A DNA stretch of 64,000 nucleotides. Origin: Citrobacter braakii. GTDB lineage: Bacteria; Pseudomonadota; Gammaproteobacteria; Enterobacterales; Enterobacteriaceae. This document shows positions 1 to 7,201 of the stretch, piece after piece. Position 1 is the stretch's first letter, and every line of letters begins with the position of its first letter. Under the pieces are notes generated by a model. The model searched no databases. It worked only from the letters and a program-made list of their open reading frames with translations, and was not told the DNA's origin. The translations under genes and the position numbers were made by a program. Location: contig NZ_NAEW01000004.1 of assembly GCF_002075345.1 (NCBI RefSeq), positions 1-64,000 of the forward strand. The letters are read 5' to 3'.

Positions 1-557
1 ACACTGATACCCCACTGGATTATCAGGCTTCGCTTAGTACCATCAATAATTATGGGCAGAGTTGCATACCCGTTAGATCCAAGTCTTCCACTGCCAACCC
101 CTGCTTTTGCTATTTCTCCCAGACCAAGGTATGTGAGAATGTCAGCGATAGTGCTTTTCCCGATAATATCCCGGCCGACAGAAGTTAAATCAGTCTGTGA
201 TGCTGTATCAGTTCCAGTGAAATACGGGAGTTTATTTGCACCGGTTGCGAGCCCAGCCAATGCCGTCAGCGTGGCGTCAAGCGCCTGGAAATCCTTCCCA
301 AAAGCGGTCCCCATTTTGGAGATAAACCCGTTCAGGTCACCATCATCAAGCACGTCCAGCCCGCTTTTGTTAGCGGTGTACTGCGCCAACGCTGCCGCTA
401 TAAAGCTGGCCTGTCGAATGGCTTTGTTTACCTGCGCTGATTTTGCTGGCCCGCTAATAAAGCCGGACAAAAGCGCCGGTAGTGCTTCCCAGTCAGCCTG
501 AGACATCACGTTAGCATTCGCTGCTGTCGCGAACGGTTTAAAGTTGTTTGTTGCCAT
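1..557 (-). CDS. Phage tail-fibre/tail protein, N-terminal part (cut by window edge)
   Basis: The reading frame starts at the ATG at 557 and stays open to the window edge (185 codons seen). The protein begins MATNNFKPFATAANANVMSQ. Short residues about 20-80 resemble the N-terminal, virion-attached segment of phage tail fibres and tail proteins. The start overlaps the stop of the upstream DUF2612 gene (TAATG), so it is translationally coupled in the late tail operon. The position, last after the baseplate genes, is where fibres sit. The host-binding part is outside the window, so receptor specificity cannot be judged. Confidence 0.7.
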   Translation of the reverse strand, partial: MATNNFKPFATAANANVMSQADWEALPALLSGFISGPAKSAQVNKAIRQASFIAAALAQYTANKSGLDVLDDGDLNGFISKMGTAFGKDFQALDATLTALAGLATGANKLPYFTGTDTASQTDLTSVGRDIIGKSTIADILTYLGLGEIAKAGVGSGRLGSNGYATLPIIIDGTKRSLIIQWGIS

Positions 558-1237
558 TAGAGTATTGTCCCCCATGCTCCAACATCGAACCCGCCGATGT
601 ATTCGTTATCCATATCAAACCCAAAGAATTTAGAGCCCTCGGATGGTGCTTCTACCGAAGGCGTTTCAACATCACCGGCCCATACGCCAGCTGCTTTAAC
701 AGTGAGATAGCCCTGTTTAATAGCGGCAATCAGTTCGAGTGACACATCAGAAATATCAGTCTCGGGGAATACCCAGACCGATATCGTCATGTCCTGGTTG
801 TCGACGATCTGCATCTTCAGGCCAGAGCCTGCGGTAGCAGCGTCAAGGATGGGAGGCAGAGAGTCGTTCCGACCATCCCATTTGTTGATAGCGATTTTCG
901 CTTTCAGAATGATGCGGTACGTCTCATCACTCAGCGTCGTATAGCCAGAATCAGGATCATATGGCCCTTGCCAGATGCCCTGATCATATCCAAGCCCGTC
1001 AGTGTCCCAGCTGAAATAAACGCCGCTAATTGGCTGGCTTACTATGCGACTGCGTCCGATCCACAGACCGAGAATATCGAGCTGGACGCCGACAGCGGTA
1101 TCAATATCGAAAGCGCTCACCAGTCCCCTGGTGGCCGCAGTGATATCAATCAGTGGCCGTGTACTCAGATCAACGTGATCAAAGAACCTAGGCTTAGTGG
1201 CGTGATAGTTGGTGATTAAGTCCGTGTACTTGCTCAT
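557..1237 (-). CDS. DUF2612-type phage baseplate protein
   Basis: 226 residues. The N-terminal half (YHATKPRFFDHVDLSTRP, then a segment with LDILGLWIGRSR near residue 55) has the pattern of the DUF2612 family found after baseplate J genes in contractile-tailed phages. The middle, with DETYRIILKAKIAINKWDG near residue 105, is also typical. It is likely the counterpart of the P2 gpI/T4 gp53 wedge or fibre-connecting component, but that functional equation is inference from gene order. It overlaps the stop of the baseplate J gene by 4 bases and is followed by the tail-fibre gene with a TAATG overlap. Confidence 0.8.
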   Translation of the reverse strand: MSKYTDLITNYHATKPRFFDHVDLSTRPLIDITAATRGLVSAFDIDTAVGVQLDILGLWIGRSRIVSQPISGVYFSWDTDGLGYDQGIWQGPYDPDSGYTTLSDETYRIILKAKIAINKWDGRNDSLPPILDAATAGSGLKMQIVDNQDMTISVWVFPETDISDVSLELIAAIKQGYLTVKAAGVWAGDVETPSVEAPSEGSKFFGFDMDNEYIGGFDVGAWGTIL

Positions 1238-2433
1238 GACGTCACCGTTAGAACAATATTTTCAGGCTTACAGGATGCTGACTCGTTGTATGCAATGTTG
1301 ATATTTGCCGCCGCTACAGTTCCGGCTGATTTGCCAATTAGCAGTTCCTGAATGTCGTAATAACGAGCACTGCCACCACTGACCACGCCCAGGTTTGCCG
1401 GAGAGTAAATGCGACTCAGCAGAACCGAATCACCGATCGTCAGCCCATTGATGTAATCCGCTACTGCCTGTTGAATCTGCACACCGATTTGCGACGTGTA
1501 ACCGGCAAAGGCTTTCAACGTGATATGTCCGTAAATCGGGACATCAGTCGACCGCGAAAAACTGATCACATGAGGATTGCCGTAAGTGTCCGGTACCGTG
1601 ACAGAGGTCGTCCCGTAAGTCGCAGTTCCCTGCCCCTTATTCCCCCGGATTGTCTGGGCAATTTCTGTCACATCGCCACCGTCAACAATCGCGGAAATAG
1701 AGTGCGGGGGCAGCCCGTTACTATCAGTTGCACCAGTATCGTTCTCGTAGAGCTTGTGACGTGTCACACCAGCGACGTTGGCGATCGCTCCGTCGACGCC
1801 TTCAAACGGTGTGATGGACGGCAGCGCGACGCTCTGCCCCTGCCTGATGCGCAGCTCTGCGTCGGTTTCTGCCGGTGCGCCTACAGTGGCCGCTGCTGGG
1901 TTTGTTACCGATGTCCAGCCGCGAGTCGGCGAATTGATGGTCGTGATGGTCCCCGTCAGCGCGGCTACCGCTCCACTGTTTGAACAGGTTGCAGTTACCG
2001 TCACCATACCGTCGACACCAATCACCACCGAGGCAGGAAGACGCCAGATCACGTTATTGGTGTCTTTCACGGTACCGTTCGTAATGGTTGCCCCTGCGGT
2101 ACCGGTGAGCAGAAGATCCACGGTGGAGTTCGTCGCCCCTTTACGCGCGATACCGTTAATTTTCACGTTACTGGTCAGCCCTGCGCCGTAACCCGTAGCA
2201 GGTGAGAAACAGTTGTAAACGGAAATGGCCGTGTTATTGGCATCGTGAATAGCCAGCGCCACCAGCGCCACCATCTGGCCGTCTTTGCTGTCCGGCTCCA
2301 GATAAGCGTCACTGCCATAAATCTGCTGGAAATAGCTCGTCAGGGTATCGAGTATCGTCTGGTAATCAGGCGCACTGATCCCCTCAGCGGTTACCGTTGC
2401 CGATAAGCCGAGTGTGTCCAAATTGAGGGCCAT
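1234..2433 (-). CDS. Baseplate J/gp47-family protein
   Basis: 399 residues, the usual length for a J/gp47 wedge protein. The N-terminus has the family pattern GLSATVTAEGISAPDYQTIL, followed by a segment on the tape of dimensional repeats ending in AETDAELRIRQGQSVALPS near residue 185. That arginine/glutamate-rich stretch is the hallmark of baseplate J proteins. It builds the wedges around the hub of a contractile tail. It lies directly downstream of the gp25-like gene with no gap, in the order typical of myophage baseplate operons. Confidence 0.88.
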   Translation of the reverse strand: MALNLDTLGLSATVTAEGISAPDYQTILDTLTSYFQQIYGSDAYLEPDSKDGQMVALVALAIHDANNTAISVYNCFSPATGYGAGLTSNVKINGIARKGATNSTVDLLLTGTAGATITNGTVKDTNNVIWRLPASVVIGVDGMVTVTATCSNSGAVAALTGTITTINSPTRGWTSVTNPAAATVGAPAETDAELRIRQGQSVALPSITPFEGVDGAIANVAGVTRHKLYENDTGATDSNGLPPHSISAIVDGGDVTEIAQTIRGNKGQGTATYGTTSVTVPDTYGNPHVISFSRSTDVPIYGHITLKAFAGYTSQIGVQIQQAVADYINGLTIGDSVLLSRIYSPANLGVVSGGSARYYDIQELLIGKSAGTVAAANINIAYNESASCKPENIVLTVTS

Positions 2434-2787
2434 TTATGCCTCGCTGGTTACTGTCGTTGTTCCGTAGAGAGTGTCGATTTCAGCGAAGAACTGGACGCGG
2501 CGCGTCGTAGTGTTCACTGTCGTATTGAAAGAAAGGATGGATTTAACGCCCCGCGTTTCGAGGATGCGCTTACGGATCGCCAGGTTGTAGGTTTCCGGTT
2601 TTTGCTTACCGAGTACGGACTGAATCCACGGTGTCCCCTCTGTGGTGTCGAGGAACCATTGTCCGTACCATAATTCGAATCGCGTTTTCACGGCCTGCGC
2701 CACTGCCTCCGGAGAGTTAATCAGCCAGGTATCATCGCCGCTGCCAAAGGTGTAATCACCGTCGGCGTCTTCACGCCTGTATCGCAT
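2434..2787 (-). CDS. gp25/GPW-like baseplate wedge protein
   Basis: 117 residues. It contains LINSPEAVAQAVKTRFELW near residue 22 and a C-terminal half on local loading of a beta sandwich (RGVKSILSFNTTVNTTTRRV). This small protein regularly precedes baseplate J in phages with DUF2612 and Gp138 genes. By position it corresponds to the T4 gp25/P2 gpW wedge, but sequence similarity to those is weak and the assignment rests on size and order. It ends exactly where baseplate J starts and overlaps the last base of the spike gene. Confidence 0.65.
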   Translation of the reverse strand: MRYRREDADGDYTFGSGDDTWLINSPEAVAQAVKTRFELWYGQWFLDTTEGTPWIQSVLGKQKPETYNLAIRKRILETRGVKSILSFNTTVNTTTRRVQFFAEIDTLYGTTTVTSEA

Positions 2788-3539
2788 CAGTTCACCCCGT
2801 CTGTGTTGCTGGTGCCGTGCTGTACACCACCGTGAGTGTGTTTATCGTCGATAGATTTACCGTTTGCTTTGACGGTACCGATAAACTCGACCGCGCCAGT
2901 AATTTTGGATGCGACGCCTGAGACAACAGAGCCCACCATGCCGCCCATCCATGACAGGAGCCCGTGAATAGTGACTTTCTCCGAGAAGTCAGCCAGCGGG
3001 GTAACCACCTCCACGCCCCCCGGCGCCACAATTTTAATTTTCTGCGTATCCGGATTAAGATCGATGTACGTACTTCCATCAACACTTCGAAGCTGCGCCG
3101 ACGTGGTGCTGACATTCTTAATTTTGTTGGGCTGAGATATTTGACCCACTGAGCAGGTGGCGTCGGACAGGTCATGTATGCGGTCGTCGACAGGTTCCTG
3201 CACTCCGCCGTTTTGCCAGAAGAAATCAATACAGCGGTCCTGAAACTTAAGTTCGCACTCATCGCCGGGGCTCACCGGCAACGTTAAAGTAACTCCCCCG
3301 GCCGTTGGGAATACCACGGGAACATCCACCAGCAGCGGGTAAGGTTTTGTCACCCGGTTACCATCGTTATCGATTTCAACGTAACGGATAGCAGGCTGCA
3401 CAACCGCCGTCACCGCGTCAGGGTCGAACGACTGAATAATGCCAGGCAAAGCGACGCGGATTTGGTTCTTTGTGGTCTCTCGCTCAGATTTGAATGTTTC
3501 GGCAAGGTCGCCGCTGCGGGTCTGATCAGAAACTGCCAT
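2787..3539 (-). CDS. Gp138-type membrane-puncturing spike (baseplate assembly V-like)
   Basis: 250 residues from the ATG at 3539. This start was chosen because TCTGGAG lies 8 bases upstream; an upstream ATG at 3560 lacks a site. Residues about 25-110 form the OB-fold region (ALPGIIQSFDPDAVTAVVQP, later SPGDECELKFQDRCIDFFW). The C-terminal half is repetitive and beta-rich (VTIHGLLSWMGGMVG) and ends in a histidine-containing tip segment DDKHTHGGVQHG, as in Gp138/gpV spikes that bind a metal at the tip. It pierces the host envelope. It is the first tail gene after the HEPN/TPR cassette terminator. Confidence 0.85.
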   Translation of the reverse strand: MAVSDQTRSGDLAETFKSERETTKNQIRVALPGIIQSFDPDAVTAVVQPAIRYVEIDNDGNRVTKPYPLLVDVPVVFPTAGGVTLTLPVSPGDECELKFQDRCIDFFWQNGGVQEPVDDRIHDLSDATCSVGQISQPNKIKNVSTTSAQLRSVDGSTYIDLNPDTQKIKIVAPGGVEVVTPLADFSEKVTIHGLLSWMGGMVGSVVSGVASKITGAVEFIGTVKANGKSIDDKHTHGGVQHGTSNTDGVN

Positions 3540-3557
3540 TTGATTGGCTCCAGAAAG

Positions 3558-3584
3558 CAAAAAACCCGCCGGGTGGCGGGTTTG
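3558..3584 (-). terminator. Rho-independent terminator after the TPR/HEPN cassette
   Basis: A 9-bp perfect stem (AAACCCGCC with GGCGGGTTT) with a GGGT/ACCC loop, followed on the minus strand by a run of six T. It lies 20 bases past the HEPN gene stop and just before the spike gene start, so the upstream cassette can end its own transcript while Q-modified late transcription reads through. Confidence 0.85.
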
Positions 3585-3603
3585 ATTTATGAGGAATTGC
3601 AGC

Positions 3604-4032
3604 TTAAGCGGTTAACGAATCGTCGCCAACCTTCAAAAGTTGATTAACGATTGTATCTACTTCTTCTGCATCCTGAATCGCGCTTATCGCTGTAATTCGA
3701 TTAACCTTTCGTTCAAGCTTGTAATCAGAATTAACACGTTGGGCATGCGTCATTTTCAGTTTAACGCCGATTTTTTTTACTGCGTTAACATCAACGTCGT
3801 TCAGTGCTGCTGCCTCACCGCTACAAAAGACGGTATAGACTCGCATGTGAACTCCACCTTTTAATTTTTCACCATCTTCTGTAGCATTCGGTACAAGATT
3901 ATTGGTGATCCTTAAGGCGGAATGGTACATGCCATAATATGCTCGGCTAATAGCGTTTCTTGTCCACATTTCACCGTTTAGAGTCAGGGAATGCTTCGCC
4001 AGTTCAAGGAAACAAGTATGCTCAACCGACAT
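3604..4032 (-). CDS. HEPN-domain protein, candidate RNase toxin of a two-gene moron
   Basis: 142 residues. Residues 22-40 carry WTRNAISRAYYGMYHSAL, the helix signature of the HEPN superfamily. Within it is an R-x6-H motif (Arg30, His37), the form of the catalytic R-x4-6-H motif of HEPN ribonucleases. The rest is alpha-helical and charged (residues 85-142). The start ATG overlaps the stop of the TPR gene upstream, so the two are coupled. The pair sits between baseplate genes, is more AT-rich than them, and is followed by its own terminator, which marks a moron. The family call comes from the visible motif. A role as a toxin or in defence is inference; a purely structural or regulatory HEPN protein is possible. 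Confidence 0.6.
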   Translation of the reverse strand: MSVEHTCFLELAKHSLTLNGEMWTRNAISRAYYGMYHSALRITNNLVPNATEDGEKLKGGVHMRVYTVFCSGEAAALNDVDVNAVKKIGVKLKMTHAQRVNSDYKLERKVNRITAISAIQDAEEVDTIVNQLLKVGDDSLTA

Positions 4033-4763
4033 TAAAGTTCCCCCGCCTCAAAACATCCGACACATTCAGAATCCGCAAGACCAGCAATAATAATCTCATC
4101 AGCCAAGGCATTATTCATCTGCGAAAGAAGCGTTGGATCGTCTGTTTTGACTTCAACGAACAGCGTATCAAGTTCTGACATTACGTAAAAAGCATGAGCA
4201 CCAGCAAGACGAACACGGTACTTTTCTGCAACATTCATCATGAGCTGCCCAATAGTTTTGAGATCTTGAGCATGATCTTTGTGGGTATGCAGATAATTGA
4301 GTGTGTCATACCATTTGCCCATATCTTCAGGGCGCGGTATTTCCATTGCAGTTAGCATCGGCATCACCTTTTCTAGCAAATCGATATCAGCCCAGTATGC
4401 AGAAATTGTAGCAACTTCAGCCAATATCGTTGGGTTAAGTGAGTTGGCCGCATTCTGAATCATCGCGTACTGGCGAGCGTGCAAACCCAAGTTACGCAGC
4501 GCTATCGTATAGTTACAGAAAGAAACTGGATCGTTAGGCACAATTCTCAAACCCTGCTCACAGAGTGAACATCCCTCTTCTATTTCACCAAGAACAAGCT
4601 TAGCTAAGCCCTCAATTGATAGCCCCTGATAACGTTCAGGGATTTTCTTCGCTTCACGAATGATTCGATGGACTTCAAACTCACTCAGAAGGTTTTCACC
4701 CTTAGTTAATGAAGGAGTCAGAAGATCTAACAGTTCTCCTGATTTTGGCTGCGCTAAGCTCAT
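4032..4763 (-). CDS. TPR-like helical repeat protein, partner of the HEPN gene
   Basis: 243 residues, predicted mostly alpha-helical. Residues about 55-125 look like tetratricopeptide-type helices (GLSIEGLAKLVLGEIEEGCS, then LRIVPNDPVSFCNYTIALRN, the latter a common TPR pattern with a proline-bounded helix). A second helical block spans 150-225. There is no signal peptide or transmembrane segment, so it is cytoplasmic. It is the first gene of the two-gene cassette and overlaps the HEPN gene start. TPR proteins commonly bind partner proteins, so an antitoxin, sensor or adaptor role for the HEPN protein is an inference. I do not recognise a named family. The 149 bases upstream (4764-4912) hold no gene and could carry the promoter, though no strong -35/-10 pair stands out. 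Confidence 0.5.
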   Translation of the reverse strand: MSLAQPKSGELLDLLTPSLTKGENLLSEFEVHRIIREAKKIPERYQGLSIEGLAKLVLGEIEEGCSLCEQGLRIVPNDPVSFCNYTIALRNLGLHARQYAMIQNAANSLNPTILAEVATISAYWADIDLLEKVMPMLTAMEIPRPEDMGKWYDTLNYLHTHKDHAQDLKTIGQLMMNVAEKYRVRLAGAHAFYVMSELDTLFVEVKTDDPTLLSQMNNALADEIIIAGLADSECVGCFEAGEL

Positions 4764-4912
4764 GTTTTAGTTATTCCTGGCTTTTATGGGGGAGCATATC
4801 GATGGCAATTCACCATCAAAAAGTTAGAGCAGTGTAATCGCTAGTCTCAAAAAACGACAGTTTTTAGAGCACGTTTTGTTGTTTTTCAGATGAGACAGCT
4901 TTCAGGCTACCT

Positions 4913-5245
4913 TCACCCATCAACCTTTTTACACGGGAAAGATCCGATGATTTTCGGCGCGTCCATGCTGTTCTGCAGTAGCTGAACGTTCAGGAAAGCT
5001 TTTCCGTTACGCTTCACAAACTCAAAGCCGTAATTGTTGCCATCGCGGGAAGGCATCAGGCCCATGTCCATTTTCATGTTTGAGTAGTCACCATCTTTTC
5101 CCAGAAATTTGATTTTCTGAGATGTGACAGTTTCACCGTTAATAACAGTCATTCCGTCACCGGTCATTGTGTAATTACCGCACTGAATTGCAGCCATCGC
5201 CGGAGCAGTAACCATTATTGCGAACGCCAAACAGAACCGTTTCAT
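4913..5245 (-). CDS. Small secreted protein of unknown function in the baseplate operon
   Basis: 110 residues from the ATG at 5245, preceded by AAAGAGGG. Residues 1-19 form a clear signal peptide (MKRFCLAFAIMVTAPAMA), so the mature protein would be periplasmic. Two cysteines near the ends of the mature chain (QCGNY, FPCKK) could form a disulfide. A signal peptide is unusual for a baseplate gene, which suggests cargo (a lysogenic conversion or superinfection factor) rather than a structural part. The start overlaps the hub gene stop (TAATG). I do not recognise the family. Confidence 0.55.
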   Translation of the reverse strand: MKRFCLAFAIMVTAPAMAAIQCGNYTMTGDGMTVINGETVTSQKIKFLGKDGDYSNMKMDMGLMPSRDGNNYGFEFVKRNGKAFLNVQLLQNSMDAPKIIGSFPCKKVDG

Positions 5246-6309
5246 TAAAGCCCTCTTTCCCTCGCTGATGAGGAAACAAGATCCGCCGCGCCACGCGCTT
5301 CGCACATCATATCCATGTACCACGCCTGGCCCCTTGTATCGCCAGTGTACATAATCCCGCGCACAATATAAACGCCATCCGTTGCGATGCTGGCAGGTTG
5401 CGCCGTGGTGCCGCTGAGCGTGATATTACCGTCCGTGTTCTGGTCGGTGATCTGCCCACCAGCCATCGCGATATCGTTGTTCGACAGTGCGGTGCGGTAC
5501 ACGGAAGCCTGATCCAGTTGAATAAGCCCGTTAACCCGGATATTCGGGTTAATCAGCGCACGGACGTTTACGCCGTTGCCGATAGTCTGCTGCGGCATGC
5601 CGATAAGCCCGGTGGCGCTGTTGAGCACAATAGCGTCGTGAACATACTCGTTATTCGCCACTATCTGGCGTTGACCGTCCACGAACTGCCATGTTGCGCC
5701 ACATTGTCCGGCCACGTTATCCATAAGATGCCGTGTCATGCCGAACAACACCCGGCCCCGGGGGAATACGGTAGCAGGCATTTCAGGCGTCAGGCCTTCG
5801 GTCGCGCCTTTTGCCTCGAAGTCTTTCATCAGCGCGCGGTTCACGTCTGCGACCGTGTAACCGGCAGCCAGCGTCTGCGATGTTATGCTGGTGGCAAAAG
5901 CCAGATCCGTATCGGCTGCCTGAATCAGTACGTAGGAATCAATAGGACTGTCTTTACCGGTGACCGAGTAGCGAATTTCACCGCTGAAAATCAGTCCGTA
6001 GTTGCGGCCATCACTCTGGCCCACATCCGCCGCGTCGACTTCCCGTACCTTTCCAACATCGCTTGCCGATACCTCTGGCGCAATACCGTCGTAACCAGCA
6101 ATCAGCCGCACCTTAGAAAACTCCTGTCCGGTGATGCGATTGACCGTATCAGCTGACAGGTTATAGATTTTGAACGTTCCCACGCGTGACGCGCTGCTGA
6201 TGTTGAACCAGTCGATCGTAAAGGTCACTTTAAAATCACTGAGCTCAATACCCTGCCCGTTCTCGTCCACGAGCTGCAGCTCGAAATGTCTCATCCAGTT
6301 CTGTGACAT
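5245..6309 (-). CDS. Phage baseplate hub protein (gpD-like)
   Basis: 354 residues. The N-terminus RHFELQLVDENGQGIELSDF, followed by RVGTFKIYNLSADTVNRI near residue 40, is typical of hub proteins in phages with Dit-like and baseplate plug genes. Later segments (a KVRLIAGYDG strand and a C-terminal beta region) fit the tail hub fold that connects tube to spike. It lies in the usual order after the Dit-like and plug genes and before the spike. It is a structural component of the virion, with no enzymatic motif seen. Confidence 0.78.
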   Translation of the reverse strand: MSQNWMRHFELQLVDENGQGIELSDFKVTFTIDWFNISSASRVGTFKIYNLSADTVNRITGQEFSKVRLIAGYDGIAPEVSASDVGKVREVDAADVGQSDGRNYGLIFSGEIRYSVTGKDSPIDSYVLIQAADTDLAFATSITSQTLAAGYTVADVNRALMKDFEAKGATEGLTPEMPATVFPRGRVLFGMTRHLMDNVAGQCGATWQFVDGQRQIVANNEYVHDAIVLNSATGLIGMPQQTIGNGVNVRALINPNIRVNGLIQLDQASVYRTALSNNDIAMAGGQITDQNTDGNITLSGTTAQPASIATDGVYIVRGIMYTGDTRGQAWYMDMMCEARGAADLVSSSARERGL

Positions 6310-6311
6310 GC

Positions 6312-6614
6312 TTACTCCGTTGATACCAGTAAATGACTGCGGCCGCCCAGGTCGGTTTTCGTTGGATAATTCTGTGTGCTGTCATCGCAGACCACCACCA
6401 GCTTAAAACCAAGCCCCATATAGGCGTACTGCGCCAGCAGGTCAGCACCCGTGACGAGAGGAATACCGGAGATTACCGACTCCCCTCTGTCGTTCTGCAG
6501 ATCCATAATCCAGTACAGATCGCGCCAGGTGATGTTAATCCGCCAGGTAGAGCCAGCCAGGATGATGCTGAATTGTTGATTATCCGCTGTCAGCGGGATT
6601 TCCTGAATTGCCAT
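6312..6614 (-). CDS. Baseplate plug family protein
   Basis: 100 residues: MAIQEIPLTADNQQFSIILA then a W-rich segment (TWRINITWRDLYWIMDLQ) and a conserved GIPLVTGADLLAQY motif near residue 50. This is the pattern of the small phage baseplate plug proteins placed between the Dit-like gene and the hub in this phage type. The start overlaps the stop of the Dit-like gene. Confidence 0.75.
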   Translation of the reverse strand: MAIQEIPLTADNQQFSIILAGSTWRINITWRDLYWIMDLQNDRGESVISGIPLVTGADLLAQYAYMGLGFKLVVVCDDSTQNYPTKTDLGGRSHLLVSTE

Positions 6615-7201
6615 TAGCCGAGCCCCAGTAAAGACACCGCGTTACTCGATATGCTTTGCAGCAGTGAGGTATTTGGCGGCTTAGTAGTTTTGGTGCCAGT
6701 ATTGAGTACCGCCGACGTGCTGGCGCCGTCCTTCATGTTGGTTTTATCCGCAACGGTGATTTGCTGCGTCTGCGAGATAAGAACCTCCCTCAGGGTGAGG
6801 ACAGCGGAAAGGACGTTTTCGGTTGTCTTGTCTGTCGTCACTTCCAGCGCGCGGATCAGCATGTTGCTGTACAGCCGTTTGCCGGTCACCACATCGAAAG
6901 GAATACGGCTAGCCTGCAGGTCGAGTATCTCCTGATACGTTTGCTGCGGGCTGAGTCCGAGTAAGCTGGTTGCTGTAAGGTTACTGGCAAAATCCAGCAA
7001 CGAACCGCCACCAGCGAAACCGACCTCCATTACCACTTCAGACGGCTTTTTATAGGCATGGTCTGCGATGGCCGCCCCAACCTCGACCGGGTGCTCTGTT
7101 ATCTCCAGCGTGTCGCTGTGCTTCTCAGAAACAACCACGCTGGGGACAATCACTCCTATTTTCCGGCTCTGCTGCTGAAAGAGCGTAGAGAGAATATCCA
7201 T
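6614..7201 (-). CDS. Dit-like phage baseplate protein
   Basis: 195 residues. The N-terminal domain, with VVSEKHSDTLEITEHPVEVG near residue 22 and YKKPSEVVMEVGF near residue 50, matches the Dit-like tail domain that forms the ring between tube and hub. The last 45 residues are low-complexity (S/T/K-rich). It overlaps the tape measure stop by one base. The role is inferred from family pattern and order. Confidence 0.78.
   Translation of the reverse strand: MDILSTLFQQQSRKIGVIVPSVVVSEKHSDTLEITEHPVEVGAAIADHAYKKPSEVVMEVGFAGGGSLLDFASNLTATSLLGLSPQQTYQEILDLQASRIPFDVVTGKRLYSNMLIRALEVTTDKTTENVLSAVLTLREVLISQTQQITVADKTNMKDGASTSAVLNTGTKTTKPPNTSLLQSISSNAVSLLGLG

Noticed and set aside
5398-6156. Long open frame opposite the baseplate hub gene (252 codons, plus strand)
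   Set aside because: It shadows a typical hub protein in a tight minus-strand operon and shows no protein family pattern.
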